Assembly: GCF_020010925.1 (NCBI RefSeq)
Contig: NZ_JAGJBZ010000001.1
Span: 2,604,001 to 2,668,000, forward strand
Direction: 5' to 3'
DNA length: 64,000 nucleotides
From: Streptomyces griseiscabiei
GTDB lineage: Bacteria > Actinomycetota > Actinomycetes > Streptomycetales > Streptomycetaceae
Positions 45,272 to 53,300 of the stretch are shown here, one piece after another. The notes below the pieces were generated by a model. The model was not told the origin of the DNA, did no database searches, and saw only the letters and a program-made list of their open reading frames with translations. Every line of letters starts with the position of its first letter. Position 1 is the first letter of the stretch. A program made the translations under genes and the position numbers.

Positions 45272-46368
45272 AGCGGTTGCGCCGGTCGCCGCTTCGCGCG
45301 CGCCTGAGCATGGTCGTCACGGTGCTGTGCGCCGGCGCCATGGCAGCCACGGCACTCAGCTGGATTCTCAGCGGCGATCCGGCCGTGATCGTGCTCGTGG
45401 AACTGGCAGGGCTGACCGGTGTGGCCCTGGTGAGCACTACTGTCGTACGGCGGGAACTGCGCCCGCTGGAGCGGGCTGCGGACACGGCCGACACCATCGC
45501 CGCCGGCGACTTCGCCCAGCGGTTGACCGTAGCCGCCTCAGCACCCACCACGGAGGTCGGACGCCTCGCGGACGCCTTGAACGGGATGCTCGACCAGATC
45601 CAGGCCGCGCTCACCGCCCGCGAGCAGTCCGAGGAGCGGATGCGTCAGTTCGTGGCGGACGCCTCGCACGAACTGCGCACGCCGCTCCAATCCCTGCGCG
45701 GCTACGCCGAGTTGTACCAGAGCGGGGCGCTGCCGGACCGGGCCGCGGTGAACGAGGCGGTGGAGCGGATGCTCTCCGAGATCCATCGCATGACACGGCT
45801 GGTCGAGTCGCTCCTCGGGCTTGCCCGGTTCGACGAGCAGGACGAGGCAAGTCTTGAGCCGGTTGACCTGAGCGGGCTCGTACGCGACTGCTGCCGCGAC
45901 GCCAGGGCAGTGGAGCCGTCACGGCCGACCGGGGCGTACATCGAGCCCGACGTGACAGTCAGCGGGGACGAGGCCCAGTTGCGGAGCCTGCTCAGCAATC
46001 TGCTCGGCAACGTCCGTATGCACACGGCACCGGATGTTCCCTGTCGGGTCACTCTGAGCACGTCGGGCGACGAGGTGATGCTACGGGTGGAGGACTTCGG
46101 CCCGGGTATCCCCCATGAGTCGCTCACCCACGTCTTCGACCGGTTCTATCGCGCCGACAAGGGCCGCAGCCGTGTCGACGGAGGCAGCGGGCTGGGACTG
46201 GCTATCGTGGCGGCGATCACGGACCTGCACCACGGCAGGATCCGTCTGGACAGCGTCCCCGGCCGTGGCACGCGGGTGGACGTCCTTCTGCCCGCGTCCC
46301 GCACCGGGTCGGTATCGGTCGATCGGGACACACTGCCGCGCTCGTCGGCAGATCGCGCTGAATGCTGA
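45265..46368 (+). CDS. Sensor histidine kinase
   Basis: The 367-aa kinase has two N-terminal TM helices with almost no loop between them (LSMVVTVLCAGAMAATALSW, AVIVLVELAGLTGVALVSTT), a HAMP domain, the H-box VADASHELRTPLQSLRGYAE, N-box LLSNLLGNVRMHT, G1 EDFGPGIP, F-box FDRFYRADK and G2 GGSGLGLAIV. The lack of an extracellular domain makes it an intramembrane-sensing kinase, the type that often detects membrane-active compounds and controls a neighbouring exporter, which agrees with the MMPL gene beside it. Confidence 0.93.
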   Translation: MLKRLRRSPLRARLSMVVTVLCAGAMAATALSWILSGDPAVIVLVELAGLTGVALVSTTVVRRELRPLERAADTADTIAAGDFAQRLTVAASAPTTEVGRLADALNGMLDQIQAALTAREQSEERMRQFVADASHELRTPLQSLRGYAELYQSGALPDRAAVNEAVERMLSEIHRMTRLVESLLGLARFDEQDEASLEPVDLSGLVRDCCRDARAVEPSRPTGAYIEPDVTVSGDEAQLRSLLSNLLGNVRMHTAPDVPCRVTLSTSGDEVMLRVEDFGPGIPHESLTHVFDRFYRADKGRSRVDGGSGLGLAIVAAITDLHHGRIRLDSVPGRGTRVDVLLPASRTGSVSVDRDTLPRSSADRAEC

Positions 46369-46419
46369 CTTCGGCGGCCTGTCCCGGGGGCCCGCTCGTG
46401 ACGAGCGGGCAGACCCGTC

Positions 46420-46831
46420 TGTCGGACACGGCCGTCCAAGGCCGCGAACTTCTTCTCCAGGTCAGCGAGGAAGCTGTCGCCACCGGGCAGCATCCCGGCG
46501 ATGGCCCGGACCGTAGTGCCTGTGGAGCCCCTGAGCCGCCCTCGATGAAGGCGGCGGCCTCCGGGACGTATGCGGTCATCAGTTCCTTGAAGGCACGGGC
46601 CGCCTCTTCGCGGTCCAGCAGGTCGTCCATGCTCATGTCCACCGACAGGGGCGTTCGTTCGGCGGGGTCGGCGTCGAACGGAACCGTCCAGGTGTGGCGG
46701 CCCGAGCCCACCTCGACGCCGTCGCTGTCGCCGGGCAGGACAACCTCGGCGGCGGTGTTCGACGAGACGAGGGCCGTGACCGTCAGTTCGTGGTTGCCCT
46801 TCATCGTGGCAGAGTCCCGCGCCATGGACAC
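46420..46831 (-). pseudogene. C-terminal remnant of a GH78-type alpha-L-rhamnosidase
   Basis: AAEVVLPGDSDGVEVGSGRH, then TWTVPFDADPAERTPLSVDM resembles the end of the C-terminal beta-sandwich of GH78 enzymes, followed by helical sequence (EEAARAFKELMTAYVPEAAA) and, after a frame change near 46540, TTVRAIAGMLPGGDSFLADL. Everything before the beta-sandwich, including the catalytic barrel, is missing. The family assignment rests on these C-terminal signatures and is moderate. Confidence 0.45.
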
Positions 46832-47760
46832 GAACTACTGCTGAGCCACCGGCAATTCGCCCACGAGCTGTACCAGGTCGAGCACCGGGTGCTCAGGTTA
46901 CTCGACGGGTTGCGTTGGTGACCCCGCGCTGGGCCGGATCCGAGAGGGCGGCAACCGCACTGTCGGCCTGGCCTTTCGTCGTACGCGGAAAGACCGCCCG
47001 AGATGTCGTCACTGGCGCCAGTCAGGATGCCATTCACCTCGTACCGCGAGGTGAATTCCGTCGACCGGCCCTGCTCGGCCGCCTCCACAGTGCCCCAGGT
47101 GTGTCGCCCCCTGAAGCGGGCTTCCAAGACTGCCCCGTTCGCCGCGGGCGCACGGGCGTCTGTCACGCGCGGCAGTGCCGATCTGGACACAGAAGATGTG
47201 AACTCCCCCAACTACCTTGCCATGAGCCGGACGTACATGAGCGTCACTCAAGGGTCCTCGCGGATCCATGAACTCTCCGAGGTACCAAGAGCTCCAGTTC
47301 GGCATTGGTGCCCGCGAGCCGACCGAGACTGCGCTGATATCGGCGCCAAGGAATGGCAGTTGTGGGGGTGTACCGGATAGCGCGAGAGCACCGGCTGCCG
47401 CGCGAGGCGGCGGGGCCTGTGCCACATGGCCCGACCACCGCGCGGCTCCTGGACGGCCCCTGACACGCCCGGCAGGTCGGTCTCGGCCAGGAACCATCAA
47501 TCCCGGGCCGGCACGCATCAGCCGTCCCGCCTGAAGACATTTCCGCAGGCCGTGATCACGAAAGGCGACCGCCACCAGCAGCGAAGAATCCGCTGGCCAG
47601 CCCCCCGCCCCTGGCAGACGACCACCGCCACTCAGTGCCCCGTCAGCGGCTCATCGGCCCTACTGCTCGCCGCGCCACCCCCAGCCGCAAGGCGAATCAG
47701 TACACGACCTCGCACCACCCTGACCAGCGGCAATACGCTCCACAACCGAAAACGGTGCGG

Positions 47761-47780
47761 ATTCGACCCGGATTCGCCCC
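47761..47780. repeat. Direct repeat copy 1 (partner at 48441-48460)
   Basis: ATTCGACCCGGATTCGCCCC here and ATTCGACCCGGATTCGACCC at 48441-48460 agree at 19 of 20 positions in the same orientation, 680 bp apart. Each contains ATTCG-CCC twice. They may be attachment-site or binding-site copies, or the scars of a small inserted segment. No tRNA is seen at either. Confidence 0.4.
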
Positions 47781-48440
47781 GAGGGCCCCAGACTCCAAAA
47801 CGAACAGTAGTTGACCTGCAGTGATGCTGATTCTTGCCGCTGTACCGAGCATCCACCGACAGAGGAGTCTCACAATTGAAACTAAGTGGACATTTTTGGG
47901 CGATTAGCGCCACGTAGCGAGTAGTCGCACCCGCCGGCGCCACCTCCGGCTCCCCCGAGCGCGAACCGAACAGCAGCACCACCCGGCGCTCCACTCTGGC
48001 GACTAGGGGGCTGACAGAACAGGGCTCTGACCAGCCCCTTTACGGAAGTCCTTCCGCCTGACAGAAGACGTCTTGCCGAGCCGATGCAAGCCTCACAACC
48101 CTGTTTCCAACCACGGCACGCGGGGCGACGGAGCCCCGCCGACAGAGACGGGAACTGCCATGCCGCACATCACCGCTTTTGCTGGAAACCAGTGGTTCTT
48201 GGCGGGAGCGATCAACGAGACGCTCTCGCAGTGATCACTTCCAGGGCCTGCCGCAGGGCGCCCCACCGGTGATCGAGTTCAGCCCGAGCTGGTCGACAAG
48301 AAGACACCTCGTACATGTACTTGTGAACCTGTCCGGCGCCTGGATGTCCACTACAGACCGATGCCGGACCACCTTCATCGCCCGGAATGACCGCATCTGC
48401 CGCATGTCGGTGGGACGGGAACGACAATACGCGAACCCGA

Positions 48441-48460
48441 ATTCGACCCGGATTCGACCC
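48441..48460. repeat. Direct repeat copy 2 (partner at 47761-47780)
   Basis: Second copy of the 20-bp string. The segment between the copies contains no recognisable gene; the ArsR and HNH remnants start just to the right of this copy. Confidence 0.4.
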
Positions 48461-48523
48461 CAAGTGTTTGTTTATCAATTAAACATAGCCTCTGACCTGC
48501 GGAAATACGGGGCGGCAGACGAG

Positions 48524-48770
48524 TCAGGCTATACGCCGGGTACTGGCCGGGGCGTCCAGCGCCACCAGCAGCCGGGCTCGGGCCCGGCCGACCAGAGCGG
48601 TCAGCGCGTCCGGTTGAGGGACGGTCTTTTGTTCGCCCCGCAGGGCGGCGGTGCCGCGGGCAGGGTAGATCAAGGTCCTGGGCCAGGGGTCTTCCAGGTG
48701 GGCGGCGATATTCCCGACGAAGACCGAAGGGATCAGCAGGAGACCGTCGCCGGCGAGGCGGACAGTTCCG
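48524..48770 (-). pseudogene. C-terminal fragment of an ArsR-type winged-helix regulator
   Basis: LAGDGLLLIPSVFVGNIAAH, LEDPWPRTLIYPARGTAALR and ALTALVGRARARLLVALDAP (then ASTRRIA-stop) read like the C-terminal half of Streptomyces ArsR-family regulators that carry a long N-terminal domain before the HTH, where PRTLIYPARG and LVGRxRxxLLxALDxPxST are usual. The frame is cut in the middle of the usual HTH and upstream of ~48770. The HNH gene begins its 3' end 6 bp away, at the same strand. Confidence 0.45.
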
Positions 48771-48775
48771 CCCTG

Positions 48776-49636
48776 TCACACCGGTGCGGGTGGCGGGAAG
48801 TGCGTGGCGCGGAACTCGGCGAGGGTCTGCTCCACACCGGCGATGGTCAGACGCCAGAAATCCCAGCCGTCGATCTTGTTGCTGCCGGTCGCGGCCCTGG
48901 CGGCGGTGGTCGGGGTGCGCCAGGGGCGGCCCAGGACGTTGATCTGGCCCTCGTGGTTCAGGACCGCCTGGTGGACCTTCTTCTCGTGCCGGCCCGTGAA
49001 GGTGATGCCGGCCTTCAGGTCGTCCGGGTCCAGATGTTCCAGCAGGTCTTGCAGGTCGACTCGGGAGCGTTCCGGGTCGACGGTGGGTGTGGGCGTCGTT
49101 GCGGCCGGCGTGGGCGCGGCAGCGGGCCGGTCGCAGGCGCGCTGCAGGGCCAGGGCCATGGCGGCTGCTGAGCTGTATGGCGCCTTGGGCCCCACCTTGT
49201 CGTCGATCAGCTGCTGGATGGCGGGATCGTCCCCGTAGCGGGCGAGTACGGTGACCGCCCGCATGAGGCGGCTGCGGAGCGGGACGAGGTGGGAGTCGTT
49301 GAGCGCGAGGATCCGTATGGTTTCGTCGGCGCGGCACAGGCCGCGTTTCGCTTCGGCCTGCGAGTAGGGGGTGCTGCTGCGCCGGGCGTAGCCGGCGCTG
49401 TCGAAGCCGAGCAGGTCGGGGTCGCTGTGGTGGGCTGGGAGCAGCGGCTGTTCGCGGTCCAGGTCATCGGCTGATGCGCGGGCGCGGGTACCGCCTATGA
49501 CCGGGAACTGGCTGCCCTTGGCGCGGCCTTCCCGGACACCGTTGTAGCGGGCTCCGCCGCTGTTGCAGTGTCTGCAGGCGATGCCGTAGTTCGACACGTC
49601 GCAGGCCAGCCACCAGTGACCCGGGTGGCCGGGCAC
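48776..49636 (-). CDS. HNH endonuclease-type protein lacking its N-terminus
   Basis: GHWWLACDVSNYGIACRHCN, then SGGARYNGVREGRAKGSQFP is the second half of an HNH nuclease core of the type found in DxxRPK..WWLAYxxxNYxxAC..CN proteins (from family memory); the first half with the catalytic His of DHF/DHxxP is missing. The rest (~220 aa) is helical, with SQAEAKRGLCRADETIRILA and a Pro/Thr linker, then NKIDGWDFWRLTIAGVEQTL. The frame opens only at GTG 49636, a few codons before the motif, and the upstream DNA is not in frame. Either a truncated gene or an accessory protein without nuclease activity. Confidence 0.55.
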   Translation of the reverse strand: MPGHPGHWWLACDVSNYGIACRHCNSGGARYNGVREGRAKGSQFPVIGGTRARASADDLDREQPLLPAHHSDPDLLGFDSAGYARRSSTPYSQAEAKRGLCRADETIRILALNDSHLVPLRSRLMRAVTVLARYGDDPAIQQLIDDKVGPKAPYSSAAAMALALQRACDRPAAAPTPAATTPTPTVDPERSRVDLQDLLEHLDPDDLKAGITFTGRHEKKVHQAVLNHEGQINVLGRPWRTPTTAARAATGSNKIDGWDFWRLTIAGVEQTLAEFRATHFPPPAPV

Positions 49637-49745
49637 GTCGCGTACTGGGCACCGAAGATCTCGGCTCCCGCACCGAACCCGTGCTGCTCCGGGAACACGG
49701 CCACGGGAGGAAGATCCGGGGGCGCTCCTGGCTGACTCCCGGCCG

Positions 49746-51329
49746 TCAGGCGCGCAGCAGGGTGACGGTGCGCCCGGAGGGCGTGGTCTGCTGCGAGAAG
49801 GCGGTGCGCTCGTGGACCGTGGCTGCTTGCGGGCGGGTGTCGAAGACGACGAGGGTGCCCGTGGACAGCTCCATGCGGTCCAGGTAGTCGTCCAACTGTG
49901 CCAGCCCCTCGGCGAGTGGGTCGGTGCGGCCCTGGCGCCACACCTTCAGCTCCAGCGCCTCGCGCTGCACCGCCCGCGAACGGTCGGCAGCGGTGTAGGG
50001 CTGGCGGATCAGCAGGTCCACGCGCCGCCGGCCGATCCCGTACTCCCGGTCGATGAAACCCGCCCCGTTCACGATCCGGTGCAGGTAGGCCATCATCACC
50101 AGCTGTGCCGCGGCCTCCGGGTAGGTCGAGGCGGTGGCCAGGATCTCGCCGTTCTCCCGCCAGAACTCGGCAAAGGAGCACAGCAGCTTGTCCATGTCGA
50201 TCCGGCCGTCCGGCAGCCGGAAGCTGCTCGGGGCGGCGACGACCTGGCCCTCCGTGTTGTTCCCCAGGACCCGGACAATGACCTCCTGGTAGATCGGATT
50301 GGCCACCCGCACCGGCGCGTCCGGAGCGACCAACCCCAGGTCGCGCACGTACGCCAGATCGTCGTCGTACGTGTCCGTCGGCAGGAGCAGCTCGCCCGCG
50401 ATCACCGGCTGGATCACCCGCCGTACCCGGTCCTCGCCCAACCTGGCGGCCAGCGAGTCCAGATGCGTCGCACGCGCCAGGATCAGCCGCTCCTTCGCCT
50501 CCTCCATGTGCTCGGCCGTGATCGGCGTGTCCGACGGCACTCCCATCTCCTCGACGACCTCCCGGGCCAGCGCGTTGACCAGCCACGGCTGTCCCTGGGT
50601 AAAGCCGAAGGCACACTCCAGCGCATCCACCGTGAAATCCTGGCCCGTCTGCGTGGTGTGCTGCCCGTACAGCTCGGCGACCTCGGCCTCGGTGAAGTCG
50701 CCCAACCGCAGCGACGCCACCTTGATGTTGAACGGACTCGACGTACCAAGGCGCCCCGGATCCCCGCCCGAGGCCGCCTTGTAGTCACGCACATCCCGCA
50801 GCCCGCACAGCACTACCGCATGCGGGAAGCCGCCACGGCTGACGGTGAAGCCATCGCGCAACTGGCGCAGCACACTGCGCAGGCTCTGCCCCCGCAGCGC
50901 GTCGATCTCGTCGAAGAACAGCACCAGCGGACGCGGACAGCTCCGCACCCACTCAGCCAGCCCCCGCGTGAGCCGGGACCCGGGCACCGCGTCGGGCCAG
51001 GATGCGGGGGGCGCGAGCTCATCAGGAAGCCCAGCGGACTCCGCGGACCGCCGAATCGCCTCCAGCACCAGCAGCTCGGCCTGGCCGTAGTCCTCCCCGG
51101 CCACCTCCCCGCTCTCGCACGAGAAGTGCAGCGCCGCGTACCGGCCCGATGCCGTCAGTTCCCGGGCCATCGCCGCCAGCACCGTCGTCTTCCCGGTCTG
51201 CCGTGGCGCGTGCACCACGAAGTACTGGCCCTGCTCGATGTACCCGCGGGCCCTGGGCAGCCGCTCCTGGGCCGGCACCATGTAGTGACGCGTGGGGACG
51301 CACGGCCCGGCCGTATTGAAGTAGCGCAT
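49746..51329 (-). CDS. AAA-like ATPase with PD-(D/E)XK-type C-terminus
   Basis: The 527-aa protein starts MRYFNTAGPCVPTRHYMVPA and has Walker A APRQTGKTT (~50), Walker B LVLFFDEIDAL (~140), sensor-like VVLCGLRDVRDYK, a winged-helix region and a C-terminal part with DREYGIGRRRVDLLIRQPY and EALELKVWRQGR, the D..ExK spacing of a restriction-nuclease-like fold. Members of this family are widespread in Streptomyces and cyanobacteria and their function is not known; some related AAA/nuclease fusions act in phage defence (inference only). ATG 51329 has no clear ribosome binding site, so it may be leaderless. Confidence 0.8.
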   Translation of the reverse strand: MRYFNTAGPCVPTRHYMVPAQERLPRARGYIEQGQYFVVHAPRQTGKTTVLAAMARELTASGRYAALHFSCESGEVAGEDYGQAELLVLEAIRRSAESAGLPDELAPPASWPDAVPGSRLTRGLAEWVRSCPRPLVLFFDEIDALRGQSLRSVLRQLRDGFTVSRGGFPHAVVLCGLRDVRDYKAASGGDPGRLGTSSPFNIKVASLRLGDFTEAEVAELYGQHTTQTGQDFTVDALECAFGFTQGQPWLVNALAREVVEEMGVPSDTPITAEHMEEAKERLILARATHLDSLAARLGEDRVRRVIQPVIAGELLLPTDTYDDDLAYVRDLGLVAPDAPVRVANPIYQEVIVRVLGNNTEGQVVAAPSSFRLPDGRIDMDKLLCSFAEFWRENGEILATASTYPEAAAQLVMMAYLHRIVNGAGFIDREYGIGRRRVDLLIRQPYTAADRSRAVQREALELKVWRQGRTDPLAEGLAQLDDYLDRMELSTGTLVVFDTRPQAATVHERTAFSQQTTPSGRTVTLLRA

Positions 51330-51719
51330 ACCGCGCACGCTAGCCGACGGCACCGACAACCTGAGGCGACCGTGCACCCGACCACCGGCTACACCGCCCC
51401 GTACGGGCACGAGTGCCAGAGCAGCGGTGCCCCGGTGCGGGGATCACCCGGCGGGCAGACGCAGAAACGCGGCCAGCGCCCGCCGGAGTGCGGTGACCGC
51501 TGGAGCGCCTCCGGCGACCGCCAGGGCATGCAGGTCACTGCCGCACAGATCTTCGCTTGCCGATCAGCTCATCCGGGGCACGTTGTCGTCCTCATCGTCC
51601 CAGTCGGTCTCATGCATCCTGCCCTTGCCGAAAATCTCATCCGGGCTGTTGAGCGACCGGGGCACGCACTGCGGCCAGGGCCTTGTCGGACAGTTTGGCC
51701 GCGGGTCAGGGGCCAGTTC

Positions 51720-52059
51720 CCCGCAACCGCGTACGCCGGAAAGCGGCTGTACCTGCTTCGTCACGGCGGCAAGGAGTGGCTGGACGAAGATCGACACAGT
51801 CGCATCGCCGTGGAGAAGCGCATGGGCCGCGAGGTCGCCGGCGTGGATGGTCTCTACTCGCACGTTGCCCTGGCCATGGAGCAGGAGATTGCAGGTTCGC
51901 TGCAAACCGGAGACTGCAGGTTCGCTGCACACCAGGTGGCTGCGTTTCGTGGCCAGCGAAGGAGAGCACTGGAAGGTGCCGTCTCCCACTGCTCTCACAT
52001 TCGATCTTGAAAGTGGTGGAAAACCGCAGGTCAAGTCGGGTGGAGCAAAGTCGTCATAA
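51720..52059 (+). pseudogene. C-terminal part of a tyrosine recombinase/integrase, broken by a tandem duplication
   Basis: LLRHGGKEWLDEDRHSRIAV, EKRMGREVAGVDGLYSHVAL and AMEQEIAGSL contain the box II pattern of tyrosine integrases (LRH.G; GRE for GHE; nucleophile Tyr in DGLYSH). After GSL the string TGCAGGTTCGCTGCA occurs twice, 25 bp apart; removing one unit restores the frame as HTRWLRFVASEGEHW and the stop at 52059. Only ~110 residues remain. It lies directly before the uppP 3' fragment, the normal position for an integrase beside its attachment site. Confidence 0.6.
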
Positions 52060-52067
52060 ACTTGTGT

Positions 52068-52193
52068 ATGAAGTTCATCTCCACCAAGAGCTTCATGCCG
52101 TTCGTCTGGTACCGCATCGCGCTCGGCATCGTCATCGTCGTCCTGGTCTCCATGGGCGTCCTGAGCCCGCACGCGGGTGAGTCGGGGGGCTGA
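52068..52193 (+). pseudogene. uppP: Last 41 codons of uppP (undecaprenyl-diphosphatase)
   Basis: MKFISTKSFMPFVWYRIALG, IVIVVLVSMGVLSPHAGESG, then G-stop is the C-terminal TM helix and tail of the UppP/BacA undecaprenyl-diphosphatase that recycles the lipid carrier for peptidoglycan. The preceding ~230 residues are absent: immediately upstream lies the integrase remnant. This marks the breakpoint between accessory and core DNA. A complete uppP must exist elsewhere, for example at the other end of the element. Confidence 0.75.
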
Positions 52194-52221
52194 GCGAGCC
52201 CGCCCTCCTCAGGGCCCGCTA

Positions 52222-52337
52222 GGGCTCTTCTGATGGATCTCCGCGGCGTCGCGACGCCCGGCACGCACCCTCGCCGCACGCCGAGCGCACGCACCGAACG
52301 CCGCGCCTTCTCCCACGGAGATCCATCAGAAGAGCCC
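52222..52337. repeat. 116-bp element with perfect 22-bp terminal inverted repeats (MITE-like)
   Basis: GGGCTCTTCTGATGGATCTC (plus CG) at the left and its exact reverse complement at 52316-52337 flank 72 bp of GC-rich DNA. It lies 28 bp after the uppP stop. Such short, perfectly ended noncoding elements are usually internal-deletion derivatives of insertion sequences; a hairpin terminator is the alternative. Confidence 0.6.
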
Positions 52338-52428
52338 CAGTCCCCAACTCCCCCCAGTGACCAACCACATACGACATCCGTAGCCGCCCGGTAGCGCACT
52401 GTCAGCCCCGGCGCCTACTCTTGTCGGC

Positions 52429-52608
52429 ATGTCCCCCGATTCCCCTGCCCCTGGTTCCGTGCGGTCCGCCGCCGACTTGAACGACCGGATCCGAGCACTG
52501 TGGCGACACGCGGGCGGGTCGCTGTCGGCGCAGGAGCGGGCGGAGTACGAGCTGCTGGTCGTGGCGTGGGCCGCGGCGATACGCGAGAACATCATCGAGG
52601 CCGCGTGA
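52429..52608 (+). CDS. 59-aa conserved-looking small protein upstream of the phosphotransferase
   Basis: The product reads SAADLNDRIRALWRHAGGSL, SAQERAEYELLVVAWAAAIR and ends ENIIEAA. It is helical, with no TM segment. Its stop overlaps the next gene's GTG (GTGA), so the two are translationally coupled and probably functionally linked. I do not recognise the family. Confidence 0.7.
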   Translation: MSPDSPAPGSVRSAADLNDRIRALWRHAGGSLSAQERAEYELLVVAWAAAIRENIIEAA

Positions 52609-53213
52609 CCCCACCGGGCCGGCCGGCCGCCGAGCGGGACGACACCCCCGGCGGCCTGATCATCTTCCTCAACGGCACGTCGAGTTCGGGCAAGTCGAGC
52701 ATCGCGGCGGAGCTGCTGCGCATCCTCGACGAGCCCGCCTTCCACATCCCCGTCGACGCGTTCCACGCCATGCGGACACGCCGGGAGCTGCCGCCCGAGC
52801 GGCTCGCCACCGTCCTGCACGACACCTGGCGGGGCTACCACCGCGCGATCGCCGGCATGGCCGCCGCGGGGAACACCGTCGTCATGGACCATGTCCTGAG
52901 CGCGGAATGGCGGCTGCGGGACTGCCTCGACCTCTTCGTGCCCCGGGACGTCGTCCTCGTCGGCGTGCACTGCGACCGGGACGAGCTCGAACGACGCGAA
53001 CGGCAGCGGGGCGACCGGCCGCCAGGGCTGGCCGCGGGGCAGCTGGCCCAGGTCCATGCCCACGGCCTCTACGACATCGAGTGCGACACGGGCCGCGCGA
53101 CGCCCCTCCAGTGCGCCGCCCGCGTCAAGGAGTTCCTGCCCCACCGCCCGAGACCGACGGCGTTCGAGCAACTCCGCGACACACGACAGGACGTGCGGCT
53201 ACGGGCCGACTGA
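52605..53213 (+). CDS. Chloramphenicol-phosphotransferase-like kinase
   Basis: The 202-aa P-loop protein has Walker A FLNGTSSSGKSSIAAEL near residue 25, PVDAFHAM with a candidate catalytic Asp, and VVMDHVL, CDRDELERRERQRGDRPPGL, the LID-like Arg-rich stretch of CPT-family kinases. CPT of S. venezuelae phosphorylates the 3'-OH of chloramphenicol; most homologues have unknown substrates. GTG 52605 overlaps the stop of the 59-aa gene. Confidence 0.82.
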   Translation: MTPPGRPAAERDDTPGGLIIFLNGTSSSGKSSIAAELLRILDEPAFHIPVDAFHAMRTRRELPPERLATVLHDTWRGYHRAIAGMAAAGNTVVMDHVLSAEWRLRDCLDLFVPRDVVLVGVHCDRDELERRERQRGDRPPGLAAGQLAQVHAHGLYDIECDTGRATPLQCAARVKEFLPHRPRPTAFEQLRDTRQDVRLRAD

Positions 53214-53300
53214 AGCCGCGCCCTGAAAGGGGCGCGGGGAACCGCGCGAGGAACCACGAACGACCCGCAGTCGGCCAGTGCCCCGAGCCCTCACGGCGCT

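Larger units (their letters stand above)
46832..48523. other. 1.7 kb without a recognisable intact gene
   Basis: A minus-strand frame at 46.97-47.2 kb (EARFRGRHTWGTVEAAEQGR, then FTSRYEVNGILTGASDDI) has protein-like character but no known family. From ~47.4 to 48.2 kb the base composition is lower in GC than average and I see no gene. Two near-identical 20-bp strings (47761, 48441) bracket a 680-bp segment, described separately. Confidence 0.35.

Noticed and set aside
45265..46368. Kinase as partner of the ABC exporter at 23-27 kb
   Set aside because: It is 18 kb away, while an MMPL exporter lies directly divergent.
47761..48460. tRNA gene at the ATTCGACCC repeats
   Set aside because: The string recalls a T-arm but no acceptor, D or anticodon stems can be built around either copy.
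49812..52010. 732-codon plus-strand frame spanning the ATPase region
   Set aside because: Antisense to the ATPase for most of its length; only its last part coincides with the integrase remnant, which is described separately.
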